Of a stretch of DNA of 64,000 nucleotides, positions 40,478-49,400 are shown in pieces (the first letter of the stretch is position 1; every line of letters starts with the position of its first letter). The position numbers and the translations under genes were made by a program. The notes beneath the pieces were generated by a model that did no database searches, was not told where the DNA came from, and worked only from the letters and a program-made list of their open reading frames with translations. Source of the DNA: JAIQGF01 sp051006995 (GTDB lineage Bacteria > Acidobacteriota > Terriglobia > Terriglobales > Acidobacteriaceae); NCBI GenBank assembly GCA_051006995.1, contig JBPCSQ010000008.1, forward strand, positions 160,303 through 224,302, written 5' to 3'.

Positions 40478-40512
40478 CGGCGAGTGGGAAGCATCTGTGT
40501 TCCTACTCGCCG
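40478..40512 (+). terminator. Hairpin after the secreted-protein set
   Basis: CGGCGAGTGGGAA (40478-40490) pairs with TTCCTACTCGCCG (40500-40512), with one G-T pair and a 9-nt loop. There is no T tract, so termination would be factor-assisted or the element is only a transcript-stabilising hairpin. Confidence 0.5.
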
Positions 40513-40570
40513 CGGTCGCGACCTTTCGGGAGACGCATGACCTGCGGGGATAGCCCCCACGGAGTGAGCG

Positions 40571-41305
40571 CTACCGGACTCCGGGCGGCGACGAGGCCAG
40601 GTACGTTCCCGTTATGTACCCCAGCGTGCCGCCGATCAGGATGTCGGAAAAGAAGTGTTCTTTCGCGGGATAGCGGGCCAGGCTCACGCCCGCGGCGACT
40701 GCGTACGCGCCCCACTTCAGCCAGGGCTTGTGAGAATAACGATGGGCGACCACGCTAGCGATCGCGAAGCTGGCGGTCGCATGTCCCGAAGCGAACGAGC
40801 TGCCGCCTTCCCAGAACTCCCCGGCGCTGTTGCTGGCTGTCGGTCGCTGACGGTTGAAGGCGCGCTTCAACGCCTCGTCGAAGACTAACGCGGCGCCGGC
40901 CGCTTCCAGCGCCTGCTGTCCCGTGGCGCGGATTCCGTCATTATGTTTGGCGCAGCCCAACAGGTAAGCCGCGCCGGCGCCACCCAGCTCCAGGCCGAGT
41001 CCGACATTCGACAACTGGCCCGCGTGCTGTTGCAACGGCAGCGACTGGATGGCCCGGCTGCCCGGCGTATCGCCGGATGCGATCAGCACGCCCGTGGCGA
41101 CGCCGATCGGAACTTCCCATTTAAGATTTCTGGTCCGAACCGCATTGCGCGGCGCCTCGGTGACGCCTTGCCACATCCATCGCCCATCGCGGCGAGCCTC
41201 GGTGCTCGAGTTTGAAAGGCATTGGGCATGGCTCGGGATCACAACCGAGCTGCAGATGATAAGCACAATCAGAGGGGGAGCGGAAAATCGAACGCGAACG
41301 CGCAT
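40571..41305 (-). CDS. Secreted/periplasmic PAP2-family phosphatase
   Basis: 244 residues from ATG 41305. LIVLIICSSVVIPSHAQ is a signal peptide. The PAP2 signature is intact: KRAFNRQRPT (KX6RP), SSFASGHATASF (a SGH motif with Ala for Pro) and SLARYPAKEHFFSDILIGG (S/ARX5HX3D), giving the catalytic His pair and Asp. VGLGLELGGAGAAYLLG and the C-terminal GGTLGYITGTYLAS are hydrophobic. The family removes phosphate from undecaprenyl pyrophosphate, phosphatidic acid or other lipids. It is divergent from the RND operon. Confidence 0.85.
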   Translation of the reverse strand: MRVRVRFSAPPLIVLIICSSVVIPSHAQCLSNSSTEARRDGRWMWQGVTEAPRNAVRTRNLKWEVPIGVATGVLIASGDTPGSRAIQSLPLQQHAGQLSNVGLGLELGGAGAAYLLGCAKHNDGIRATGQQALEAAGAALVFDEALKRAFNRQRPTASNSAGEFWEGGSSFASGHATASFAIASVVAHRYSHKPWLKWGAYAVAAGVSLARYPAKEHFFSDILIGGTLGYITGTYLASSPPGVR

Positions 41306-41407
41306 GCCGATTTGGATGCTACGTTGCTGTCGGCAAACGCCCGCATCGTAAATTTGTGTAAATCAATTGCCGAAGCGGAATCCTCTGATTTACTCTGGCA
41401 TCCAATC

Positions 41408-41423
41408 GTAAGTGATCACTTAC
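41408..41423. promoter_or_regulatory. Perfect 16-bp palindrome ahead of the RND operon
   Basis: GTAAGTGATCACTTAC is symmetrical over all 16 bases and is followed 6 bp later by a further GTAAGTG half-site. It lies 49 bp before the efflux gene start, as TetR-family operators often do. The regulator is not in the window. Confidence 0.65.
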
Positions 41424-41471
41424 ATCGGGTAAGTGTCGGCTCATCGGTTTCAAACTGTTCTCCCAAAACTT

Positions 41472-42644
41472 ATGCGAAGAGATGCACGCAGATTTTGGTT
41501 CGCCATGCTGGCGGTGCTCGCTGCCGCTTCGTTGGTCGCTTGCGGCAAGAGCCCGCAGACAGCGCAGGCAGCCGGCCCAAGCACGCCCGGCGCCGGCCGT
41601 CCACCCGCTCCCGTTGTGGTGTCCACGGTTGAGCAGCGCGATATTCCCGTGCAAGTCACCGGCATCGGCAATGTCGAGGCCTACCAGATGGTCCAAATCC
41701 GCTCGCAGGTGAACGGCCAGATTGAACGCGTTTTATTCAAAGAAGGCCAGGACGTCCGCAAGGGCCAGTTGCTCTTCGAATTGGACAAGGCACCGTTCCA
41801 GGCTGCCCTGGAGCAGGCCGAGGGCAATCTTCAGCGCGACCAGGCCAACGCCGTGAACGCGCAAGCCCAGGCCGGCCGCTACACCGCGCTGGAACATCAG
41901 GGCGTCATTTCCCGCGAGCAGGCCGAGCAAATGCGCACTCAAGCTCAGGCCAACGCCTCCGCCGTCAACGCCGATAAGGCCGCCGTGGATGCCGCCAAGG
42001 TTCAACTGCGCTACACCGACATCAAGGCCCCGATTGAGGCGCGTGCCGGGGCCCTGCTCATCAACGTCGGCAATCTCGTTAAGGCGAACGACACGCCGTT
42101 CCTGGTGCAACTCAACCAGATTGCGCCGATTTACGTGACCTTTTCCGTTCCGGAGACCAATCTCGACGAAATCCGCCGTTTCGCTGCTGGCGGCCATCTC
42201 AAGGTCCTCGCGTATCCCAAGGGGCAAACCGCCAATCCCGCCGAAGGCATTCTTACCTTCATTGATAACGGCGTCGATCCGACTACCGGCACGGTGAAAC
42301 TCAAGGGCACGTTTCAGAACAAGGACAAGCGCCTCTGGCCCGGCGAATTCGTGGATGTGGTGCTGAATCTCTCCATGCGAAAGAACGCGATCGTGGTTCC
42401 CACCAAGGCGGTTCAGACAGGCCAGCAGGGAAGCTACGTATTCGTCGTGGACCAGGACAACACGGCCAAGCCGCAGCCGGTACAGCCGACTGGCACATTC
42501 CGCGATCTGACTTTGGTTGCCGGCGGACTGGCTGCCGGGCAGCGCGTCGTCGTGGACGGGCAGCTCCGCGTTATCCCGAACGGCAAAGTCAACGTGCAGA
42601 GCACGGTTCCCACCAGCGCAGCGCCCGCCGGAGGCAGCCAGTGA
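41472..42644 (+). CDS. RND efflux periplasmic adaptor (membrane fusion) lipoprotein
   Basis: 390 residues from ATG 41472; a GTG at 41433 is an alternative. MRRDARRFWFAMLAVLAAAS leads to LVAC, a lipoprotein signal. VVVSTVEQRDIPVQVTGIGN starts the barrel-sandwich hybrid; residues 100-210 are the alpha-hairpin coiled coil (ALEQAEGNLQRDQANAVNAQ); a second lipoyl half (RYTDIKAPIEARAGALLINV) and beta-barrel domains follow (PIYVTFSVPETNLDEIRRF). It bridges the inner-membrane pump to an outer-membrane channel; no tolC-like gene is adjacent. The stop overlaps the GTG of the pump gene. Confidence 0.9.
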   Translation: MRRDARRFWFAMLAVLAAASLVACGKSPQTAQAAGPSTPGAGRPPAPVVVSTVEQRDIPVQVTGIGNVEAYQMVQIRSQVNGQIERVLFKEGQDVRKGQLLFELDKAPFQAALEQAEGNLQRDQANAVNAQAQAGRYTALEHQGVISREQAEQMRTQAQANASAVNADKAAVDAAKVQLRYTDIKAPIEARAGALLINVGNLVKANDTPFLVQLNQIAPIYVTFSVPETNLDEIRRFAAGGHLKVLAYPKGQTANPAEGILTFIDNGVDPTTGTVKLKGTFQNKDKRLWPGEFVDVVLNLSMRKNAIVVPTKAVQTGQQGSYVFVVDQDNTAKPQPVQPTGTFRDLTLVAGGLAAGQRVVVDGQLRVIPNGKVNVQSTVPTSAAPAGGSQ

Positions 42645-45600
42645 GTATCTCCGAGCTCTTCATCAAGCGCCCCATCATGACCACCTTGGTCATGGCGGCC
42701 ATCTTGATCTTCGGCATCTTTGCGTACACGCTGCTGCCCGTCAGCGACCTGCCCAACGTGGATTTCCCCACCATTCAGGTCATCGCGCAGTTGCCCGGCG
42801 CCAGTCCCGAGACCATGGCCTCGTCGGTGGCGACGCCGCTGGAAAAGCAGTTCTCCACCATTGCCGGCATTGATTCGATGACCTCGACCAATGCTCTCGG
42901 CAGCACCAACATCACCATCCAGTTCAATCTCAGCCGCTCGCTCGATGGCGCCGCCCTCGACGTGCAGTCCGCAATCTCCAAGGCCGCCAGCCAACTGCCG
43001 CCGGAGATGCCGACCCCGCCGTCCTTCCAGAAGGTCAATCCCGCTGACCAGCCTATTCTTTATCTTGCGGTCAGCTCCCCCACGCTGAAGCTGTCGGATG
43101 TGGATGAGGCCGCCGAAACCACGCTCGCGCAGAACATTTCCATGGTGAACGGCGTTGCCCAGGTGTCGGTGTTTGGCTCCCAGAAATACGCCGTGCGCGT
43201 GCAGGTCGATCCGCGCGCGCTGGCCACGCGCCAGCTTGGCATTGACGAGGTGCAAAGCGCGCTCAAGGCCGGCAACACCAACACGCCCACCGGCACCATG
43301 TACGGCGCCTCGCATACCTTCACGCTTCTCTCCAACGGGCAGTTGCAGAACGCCGCCCAGTTCGGGCCCATGATCGTCGCCTACCGCAATGGCTCGCCCG
43401 TGCGACTCAACGAAATCGGCCGTGTGGTTGACAGCGTGCAGGACGACAAAAGCGCCAGTTGGTATGACGGCGACCGCGCCGTCGTTCTCGCCATTCAGCG
43501 CCAACCCGGCACCAACACCGTAGAGGTCGTGAACGGCGTCAAGAAGCTGATGCCGCGCCTCGAGCAGCAAATTCCCGCGGCCATCCGCATTGACACCCTC
43601 TACGATCGTTCCGAGTCCATTCGTGCCTCGGTCAACGATGTCAAGTTCACCCTGCTGCTCACCATCGCGCTGGTGGTGATGGTGATCTTCTTGTTCCTGC
43701 GCAACATCTCCGCCACCATCATCCCGTCGTTCGCGTTGCCCATGGCCATTATCGGGACCTTCTCGGTGATGTACCTGCTGGGCTACAGCGTGGACAACTT
43801 GTCGTTGATGGCCTTAACGCTCTCGGTGGGATTCGTTGTGGACGATGCCATCGTCATGCTGGAAAACATTGTCCGCCACATGGAGATGGGCAAGACCGCC
43901 ATGCAGGCGGCGCTGGAAGGTTCGCGCGAAATCGGCTTCACCATTTTGTCCATGACGATTTCGCTGGCCGCGGTATTTATCCCGCTGCTCTTTATGGGCG
44001 GCATCATCGGCCGCCTGCTGCATGAGTTCGCCGTCACCATCGGCGTCGCCATCCTGGTTTCCGGCTTTGTCTCCCTGACCCTTACCCCGATGCTGTGCAG
44101 CCGCTTCCTCAAGCACCAGGCGATCGAGCAGCACGGGCGCTTTTATCAGGTCAGCGAGCGCATGTTCGACGCCTGGCTCCGCGGATACGACTGGTCGCTC
44201 AAGAAGGTTCTCCGCCACAAGTTCGCCACCTTGATGGTTTCGTTTGTGGTCATCGCGCTCACCGGGTTTCTGTTCACCGCCATGCGCACCGGCTTCATCC
44301 CCGACGAGGACCAGGGACTGGTCTTCGCCTTTACCGAGGCGCAGCAGGGAATCTCTTTCCACGACATGTTCGAGCTGCAGCAGAAGGCCACCGACGTCGT
44401 GCGCAAGGATCCCAACGTGATGAACATCATCTCCTCCATGGGCGGCAATCCTTCCTTCGGCGGCTCGCTCAACCAGGGGCGCATGTTCTTCCGCCTGAAA
44501 GACAAGAAGGATCGCGTCAACGGCGCCACCGCCATGGACGTCATCCAGGAGCTCCGCCCCAAGCTGGCGCAGGTTCCCGGGATTAATGTCTTCTTGCAGA
44601 TTCCCCCGACGATCCGCATCGGCGGCAGCCTGACCAAATCGCAATACCAGTACGCGCTGCAGACACCGAATCTTCCCGAACTCTACGAGTCCGCTCCCAA
44701 GCTCGAGGCCGCGTTACGTCAGATTCCGCAATTGCAGGACGTCACCAGCGACTTGCAGGTCAAGAACCCGCAGCTCACCATCCAGGTGGACCGCGATAAG
44801 GCCTACGCCCTCGGCGTCAGCCCGGGCCAGGTCACCGACGCGCTGTACTCCGCCTACGGCACGCGCCAGGTCAGCACCATTTACACGCCCAACAACGAGT
44901 ACTACGTCATCGTCGAGCTGGAGCCACAGTTCCAGAACAATCCCAAGGAGCTGTCCTCGCTCTATATCCGTTCCGGTTCCGGCAAGCTCGTTCCGCTCGA
45001 CACCGTTTCTCAGCTCGTGCCTTCGGTCGGCCCCCTGACGGTCAACCATCTTGGCCAGCTGCCCGCCGTGACCGTCAGCTTCAACCTCAAGCCCGGCGTG
45101 GCTCTCGGCGATGCCACCCGCATCGTCCAGCAGCAGGCATCCAAGATCCTGCCCCCCGACATCATCGGCACCTTCCAAGGCACCGCGCAGGCGTTCCAGC
45201 AGTCCTTCACCGGCATGGGACTGCTGCTGGTCGCCGCCGTCCTCGTCATCTACATCATCCTCGGCGTGCTGTATGAAAGCTTCGTCCACCCGCTCACCAT
45301 TCTTTCCGGCCTACCATCCGCCGGTGTGGGCGCGCTGCTGACGCTGATGATCTTCCACCAGGAGCTGAACCTGTACTCCTTCGTGGGCATCATCATGCTC
45401 ATCGGCATCGTGAAGAAAAATGCCATCATGATGATTGACTTCGCGCTCGACGCCGAGCGCAGTGAAGGCAAGACTCCCGAAGACGCCATCTATCAGGGCG
45501 CGCTCGTCCGCTTCCGCCCCATCATGATGACCACCATGGCCGCGCTTATGGGCACGCTGCCCATCGCCATTGGCTTCGGTGCGGGCGCCGAATCCCGCCG

Positions 45601-45784
45601 CGGCCTGGGCCTCGCCGTCGTCGGCGGCCTGCTGTTCTCGCAGTTGGTGACCCTCTACATCACGCCCGTCTATTACGTGTACCTCGACCGCGCCCAGGGC
45701 GCCTTCCGCCGTTGGCGCGACCGCCGCAAGGCCGGCGCCATGCCCGAGCTTGACGAGGCCGCCCTCCTCGGCCATCACGACTAA
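42641..45784 (+). CDS. RND multidrug efflux pump, inner-membrane subunit (MdtB/C-like)
   Basis: 1047 residues, the usual length. GTG 42641 overlaps the previous stop (GTGA). MSISELFIKRPIMTTLVMAA is the conserved start, DLPNVDFPTIQVIAQLPGAS follows, TM4 has SVGFVVDDAIVMLENIVRHM with the proton-relay Asp pair, and TM10 contains VGIIMLIGIVKKNAIMMIDF with its Lys. Two large periplasmic porter/docking domains separate TM1-2 and TM7-8. The sequence is closer to MdtB/MdtC than to AcrB. It exports hydrophobic or anionic drugs with proton exchange. Confidence 0.93.
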   Translation: MSISELFIKRPIMTTLVMAAILIFGIFAYTLLPVSDLPNVDFPTIQVIAQLPGASPETMASSVATPLEKQFSTIAGIDSMTSTNALGSTNITIQFNLSRSLDGAALDVQSAISKAASQLPPEMPTPPSFQKVNPADQPILYLAVSSPTLKLSDVDEAAETTLAQNISMVNGVAQVSVFGSQKYAVRVQVDPRALATRQLGIDEVQSALKAGNTNTPTGTMYGASHTFTLLSNGQLQNAAQFGPMIVAYRNGSPVRLNEIGRVVDSVQDDKSASWYDGDRAVVLAIQRQPGTNTVEVVNGVKKLMPRLEQQIPAAIRIDTLYDRSESIRASVNDVKFTLLLTIALVVMVIFLFLRNISATIIPSFALPMAIIGTFSVMYLLGYSVDNLSLMALTLSVGFVVDDAIVMLENIVRHMEMGKTAMQAALEGSREIGFTILSMTISLAAVFIPLLFMGGIIGRLLHEFAVTIGVAILVSGFVSLTLTPMLCSRFLKHQAIEQHGRFYQVSERMFDAWLRGYDWSLKKVLRHKFATLMVSFVVIALTGFLFTAMRTGFIPDEDQGLVFAFTEAQQGISFHDMFELQQKATDVVRKDPNVMNIISSMGGNPSFGGSLNQGRMFFRLKDKKDRVNGATAMDVIQELRPKLAQVPGINVFLQIPPTIRIGGSLTKSQYQYALQTPNLPELYESAPKLEAALRQIPQLQDVTSDLQVKNPQLTIQVDRDKAYALGVSPGQVTDALYSAYGTRQVSTIYTPNNEYYVIVELEPQFQNNPKELSSLYIRSGSGKLVPLDTVSQLVPSVGPLTVNHLGQLPAVTVSFNLKPGVALGDATRIVQQQASKILPPDIIGTFQGTAQAFQQSFTGMGLLLVAAVLVIYIILGVLYESFVHPLTILSGLPSAGVGALLTLMIFHQELNLYSFVGIIMLIGIVKKNAIMMIDFALDAERSEGKTPEDAIYQGALVRFRPIMMTTMAALMGTLPIAIGFGAGAESRRGLGLAVVGGLLFSQLVTLYITPVYYVYLDRAQGAFRRWRDRRKAGAMPELDEAALLGHHD

Positions 45785-45796
45785 TTTGAATGGGAG

Positions 45797-45960
45797 TCAT
45801 CCCGAGCCTAGCGAGGGATCTGTTGTTAAGGTAAGGAGGGCGCGCGCCGCTCTCCACGCGACTCCTAACACTTGTCATCCTGAGCGGAGGATGCGCCCAG
45901 AAGCTCGCGCGCGTGTTTCGCGCGAGCAAGGCGCGTCCGCAGTCGAAGGACCCCTGCACC
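45797..45960. repeat. REP-like repeats (GTCATCC family), two copies
   Basis: GTCATCCCGAGCCTAGCGAG and GTCATCCTGAGCGGAGGATG are copies of a scattered motif; the second has a longer palindromic core (CTCGCGCGCGTGTTTCGCGC) and ends GTCGAAGGACC. Related copies are at about 48097, 51905, 55269 and 61610. Confidence 0.75.
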
Positions 45961-46029
45961 GTCAAGGCCGCTGGATCGCCCCACAGGCATTCCCACCCGC
46001 AATCTTCACTTTGAAAGTTGGAAAGAGAT

Positions 46030-46242
46030 TTACGCAGCTTTCTTCAGATCGCCCGGCTCGCTCAGTGGCCTGAACCGCCGCACGAAATTGTCCCGATGTG
46101 TCACCTGCCGGGTCGCTTCCGCCTGGGAGACGGGCACCCAGTAGCACAGCTTGCCGCTCACCTTGACCAGCGACACCAGTTGGCCGTCAAGGTCGCGGAA
46201 CAGCCGGCCGCGTTCCAATTCGTCGTGGCACTCCCGCTTCAT
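46030..46242 (-). CDS. Small unknown protein
   Basis: 70 residues from ATG 46242; a GTG at 46248 in frame is possible. The sequence MKRECHDELERGRLFRDLDG then QLVSLVKVSGKLCYWVPVSQ is well balanced, with no low-complexity stretches, suggesting a real gene. A C-terminal basic stretch follows (THRDNFVRRFRPL). No family is recognised. Confidence 0.5.
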   Translation of the reverse strand: MKRECHDELERGRLFRDLDGQLVSLVKVSGKLCYWVPVSQAEATRQVTHRDNFVRRFRPLSEPGDLKKAA

Positions 46243-46355
46243 CAGCACAAATTGTGATGCAGCGCTGCCTTGGAAGGGATGTGTCAGACTACGCCCACGC
46301 CTCGCGTGCGCTGGCCCAGGGATGAAACGTCCCGCTGTGGCACGGAAGTGGCGCC

Positions 46356-47318
46356 CTAGGGCGTCAAAACAATTTTCCCGTACGCCCCCGCGTCCATCAC
46401 CGCCACGTGCGCTTTGGGCGCGTCCTTCAGCGGTATCTCCTGCCCAACCACCGGCCGCAGTGTCCCGCTCTCCAGTCCCGCCACCAGCGCGGCATGAATG
46501 CTCGCCAGGTCCTGGTCGGAAATATTGAACGACGTCATCCCGTAAATCACCGCATCGCGGCCCATCGCGTCGCGCGGATTGATTTCCACCGGCCCGCGGC
46601 TACCGACAATCACCACCCGCCCGCGCAACGTCAGCATGGTGAGGTCCTTCGCCAGGTTCTTGTTGGCGAGCATCTCCAGGATCACGTCGTACCCGCGCCC
46701 GCCGGTGAGCTTCATCAGTTGCTCCTGCGCGTCTGCTGCGCTGTGATTCACCACGTGGTGCGCCCCTTCGCGCCGGACCAGTTCCTGCCCTTTGTCGGTG
46801 CTGGCTGTTCCCACCACCGTCATGCCTGCCGCGCGCCCGATCTGTACGCAAGCCACGCCCACTCCGCCGCTGGCGCCGTGAACCAGCAGCGTCTCGCCCG
46901 GTTGTACGTGCGCCTTGTGATACATGGCACGATACGCGGTGATGTACGGAACTCCGACGGCCGCTCCCTGCGCGAACGTCACATTGTTCGCCAGCGGGTG
47001 CACCTGCGCCTCCGTGCACAGTGCCTTCTCCGCGTACGCGCCGCTCAGCGAGCGATAGATGTACACTCGGTCTCCCGCCCGGACCTTGGTCACGCCCTCG
47101 CCCACGCTCTCTACTTCGCCCGCCGCGTCCGACCCCGGGGTATACGGCAGCGCCGGCTTCACCGCATACGTGCCCGTGCGAATGTAGGTGTCCACCGGGT
47201 TCACGCCCACGGCGTGAATCCGCACTACCACCTGGCCCGCTCCTGGCTTCGGATCGGGAACCTCGTCCAGCTTCAACACCTCCGGCCCGCCAAACTCCCG
47301 CACGCGAATCGCTTTCAT
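46356..47318 (-). CDS. NADPH:quinone oxidoreductase / zinc-independent MDR-family dehydrogenase
   Basis: 320 residues. MKAIRVREFGGPEVLKLDEV is the standard start of zeta-crystallin-type quinone reductases; GVNPVDTYIRTGTYAVKPAL and PYTPGSDAAGEVESVGEGVT build the catalytic domain; TLLVHGASGGVGVACVQIGR is the NADPH-binding motif AXXGXXG. Catalytic zinc and structural zinc cysteines are absent, so it belongs to the metal-free group that reduces quinones or enones. It ends with AHVAVMDAGAYGKIVLTP. Followed on the same strand by nothing obvious. Confidence 0.9.
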   Translation of the reverse strand: MKAIRVREFGGPEVLKLDEVPDPKPGAGQVVVRIHAVGVNPVDTYIRTGTYAVKPALPYTPGSDAAGEVESVGEGVTKVRAGDRVYIYRSLSGAYAEKALCTEAQVHPLANNVTFAQGAAVGVPYITAYRAMYHKAHVQPGETLLVHGASGGVGVACVQIGRAAGMTVVGTASTDKGQELVRREGAHHVVNHSAADAQEQLMKLTGGRGYDVILEMLANKNLAKDLTMLTLRGRVVIVGSRGPVEINPRDAMGRDAVIYGMTSFNISDQDLASIHAALVAGLESGTLRPVVGQEIPLKDAPKAHVAVMDAGAYGKIVLTP

Positions 47319-47390
47319 CGCCTCTCCTTGACTCGAATCTTCAACTGTCCTGTCTTTCCGAGTGGGCTTCAGCCCGCGGGGAATCTGCTG

Positions 47391-48077
47391 TCACGCTACC
47401 CGCTCATCCCGCTTGGCGCCCAAATACCGCACAAACCAGTCCCGCGCCAGCCGCGACACCTGCTCCAGCGCGCCCGGCTCTTCGAACAAATGACTTGCTC
47501 CCGGGACGATCGTCAGTTCCTTTTCGCTCTGCAGCTTCGCCAGCGCGTCGCGGTTCATGCCGACCACCGGCGTGTCCCGCCCTCCGACAATCAGCAGCGT
47601 CGGCGCCTGAACTTGTGGCAGCGACTCGGCCGCCAGATCCGGACGCCCGCCGCGCGAGACCACTGCCCCAATCTCCTTGGGACGTTGCGCCGCTGCCACC
47701 AGCGCTGCCCCCGCTCCCGTGCTCGCCCCGAAATACCCGATCCGCAGCCCCGGCGCCTTCTCCTGCTCCAGCAACCAGCCGGTCGCGCCCGCCAGCCGCT
47801 CGGCGAGAAATGGAATGTTGAAGCGCAGCTCGGCCGTGCGCTCGTCCACCAATTCCTCGCTCGACGTCAGCAGATCGAACAGCAGCGTCGCCAGGCCGGC
47901 GCGTTGCAACTCCTGCGCGACATACCGGTTCCGCGGGCTCTTCCGGCTGCTCCCGCTGCCGTGCGCGAACACCACGATCCCGCGCGCGCTTGGCGCCAGC
48001 ACCAGATCGCCGTCCAGCGTGACCTTACCCGCCGGAATACTCACCTGCTCTTCGTCGCCCCGAAACTCTGCATTCAT
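47391..48077 (-). CDS. Dienelactone-hydrolase-like alpha/beta hydrolase
   Basis: 228 residues. GIVVFAHGSGSSRKSPRNRY contains the oxyanion HGSGSS loop; LRIGYFGASTGAGAALVAAA carries the nucleophile Ser in GXSXG; LLIVGGRDTPVVGMN supplies the Asp, and VPGASHLFEEPGALEQV the catalytic His. The nearest relatives are the hydrolase halves of fused phosphoribosyltransferase/dienelactone hydrolase proteins; here the transferase is a separate neighbouring gene (148 bp upstream on the same strand). Confidence 0.85.
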   Translation of the reverse strand: MNAEFRGDEEQVSIPAGKVTLDGDLVLAPSARGIVVFAHGSGSSRKSPRNRYVAQELQRAGLATLLFDLLTSSEELVDERTAELRFNIPFLAERLAGATGWLLEQEKAPGLRIGYFGASTGAGAALVAAAQRPKEIGAVVSRGGRPDLAAESLPQVQAPTLLIVGGRDTPVVGMNRDALAKLQSEKELTIVPGASHLFEEPGALEQVSRLARDWFVRYLGAKRDERVA

Positions 48078-48209
48078 AACTGATCCTCACCACTGTCATC
48101 GCGAACGAGGGCTTCACTCCGAGTCGAGAGGCCCTGCGTCCTCGTGTGGCACACGTGCCCTCGCGTGTGCTCATCGGCCTCCGCTCAAGTTCCTCTTCGT
48201 CCTCGGCGG

Positions 48210-48250
48210 TTTGGGTTTTCACTCTTCAATCTACAATCTTCAATTCTTTT
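48210..48250. repeat. Heptamer array at the phosphoribosyltransferase 3' end
   Basis: CACTCTTCAATCTACAATCT has TTCAATC TACAATC TTCAATT units. The repeat carries the stop codon and last codons (KELKIVD) of the gene. A related array is at 55500-55530. Confidence 0.7.
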
Positions 48251-48879
48251 CCTGCCCGCTCCAGCAGCTCCCGTACTTCCTCGTCGCTGGTCTGCGAGAA
48301 ATCCTGGTACCACTGCCCGACGGCAAAAAACGGCTCGGGCGTCGTCGCGCAAACCACCTCGTTGCCCTCGGCACGAAGCTGATCGCAGGTCGCGCGCGCT
48401 GCCACCGGCACCGCCACCACGATCCGCGCCGCTCCTTGCCGGCGCAGCGCCGCCGCCGCCGCCCGCATGGACGATCCTGTCGCCAGCCCGTCATCCACCA
48501 GGATCACCGTCTTTCCGCGCGTCTCCAATGGCGGACGCTCCCCGCGGTATTGCCGCTCGCGGCGCTCCAATTCCGCCTGCTCCTGCTGGGCCACCTGTTC
48601 CACCGACCACTCCGGAATTCCCATCGCGTCCACCACCTCGCGGTTGACCACGCGCACGCCGCCGGATGCGATCGCTCCCATGGCCAGCTCCGGCTGCCCC
48701 GGCGCGCCCAGCTTGCGGACTACGAACACGTCCAGCGGCAAATGTAACTGTCGAGCTACCTCGTAGCCCACGGGAACGCCGCCGCGCGGCAGCGCCAGCA
48801 CAATGGCGTCGTTTCGACCGGCGAATTCGGTCAGACGTCGCGCCAGCGTTTCGCCGGCGTCCAATCGGTCTCGGAACAT
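48226..48879 (-). CDS. Phosphoribosyltransferase-like protein
   Basis: 217 residues from ATG 48879 (MFRDRLDAGETLARRLTEF), which starts the usual fold; an in-frame start at 48915 is less likely. IVLALPRGGVPVGYEVARQL begins the domain; KTVILVDDGLATGSSMRAA is the PRPP-binding loop (DDGLATGSS). It lacks a known hood domain, so its base is not predictable. It probably works with the neighbouring hydrolase gene because the two are fused in other genomes. Its last residues are encoded by the heptamer array. Confidence 0.85.
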   Translation of the reverse strand: MFRDRLDAGETLARRLTEFAGRNDAIVLALPRGGVPVGYEVARQLHLPLDVFVVRKLGAPGQPELAMGAIASGGVRVVNREVVDAMGIPEWSVEQVAQQEQAELERRERQYRGERPPLETRGKTVILVDDGLATGSSMRAAAAALRRQGAARIVVAVPVAARATCDQLRAEGNEVVCATTPEPFFAVGQWYQDFSQTSDEEVRELLERAGKELKIVD

Positions 48880-48953
48880 CAACAGGTCCTGATGTGTTCG
48901 ATGATCGCCCCGCACCCGGGTCGGTCTGGTCTTAACGCTCGGGGCTCGAGCGC

Positions 48954-49241
48954 CTATAACTGGTTAATGAACTCATTCCACGCCGTCGCCGGCATGGTCT
49001 CGGTAAACGCGTGCCCATACGCGCGGATGATCAGCGCTGCTCGTTCCACCTCCCGCGGATCATCGGCCTGCACGATGTCCACCACGTCGTAGTGGCCCAT
49101 CAGTGCGTAGCTCTGCTTCCACACCACGCCTTTGCATTCCTTGCGGATGCGGCTGGCAACATTGTTGGCCATCTTTTTGAAGTCTCGCGGATCGTCGAAC
49201 GCGTCAGGAGCGAGCCGGCTGAGAATGACGTAGGTCGCCAT
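48954..49241 (-). CDS. GYD-domain protein
   Basis: 95 residues from ATG 49241, preceded by an ideal AAGGAGGT. MATYVILSRLAPDAFDDPRD, then VVWKQSYALMGHYDVVDIVQ with the GHYD motif (a GYD variant), and HAFTETMPATAWNEFINQL. GYD proteins are small ferredoxin-fold proteins of unknown function, common in bacteria and archaea, probably dimeric ligand-binding or sensor proteins. Confidence 0.88.
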   Translation of the reverse strand: MATYVILSRLAPDAFDDPRDFKKMANNVASRIRKECKGVVWKQSYALMGHYDVVDIVQADDPREVERAALIIRAYGHAFTETMPATAWNEFINQL

Positions 49242-49400
49242 CGGACACCTCCTTTTTTCCCGGCTGAAACGATACTCTTGTGCCGCCTCACGGTAAACTC
49301 GTGAGACTTTGTGCGATACGGCAACGCTTGCTGTGCCGCACGCCACGGCATTGCACGCCACTGCATTGGAATCATCCGAGCGTACGAGGGACCTGCTTTC

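Noticed and set aside
46407..48083. 558-residue plus-strand ORF across the quinone reductase and hydrolase genes
   Set aside because: Antisense to two well-supported genes; His/Arg/Pro-rich, no domain.
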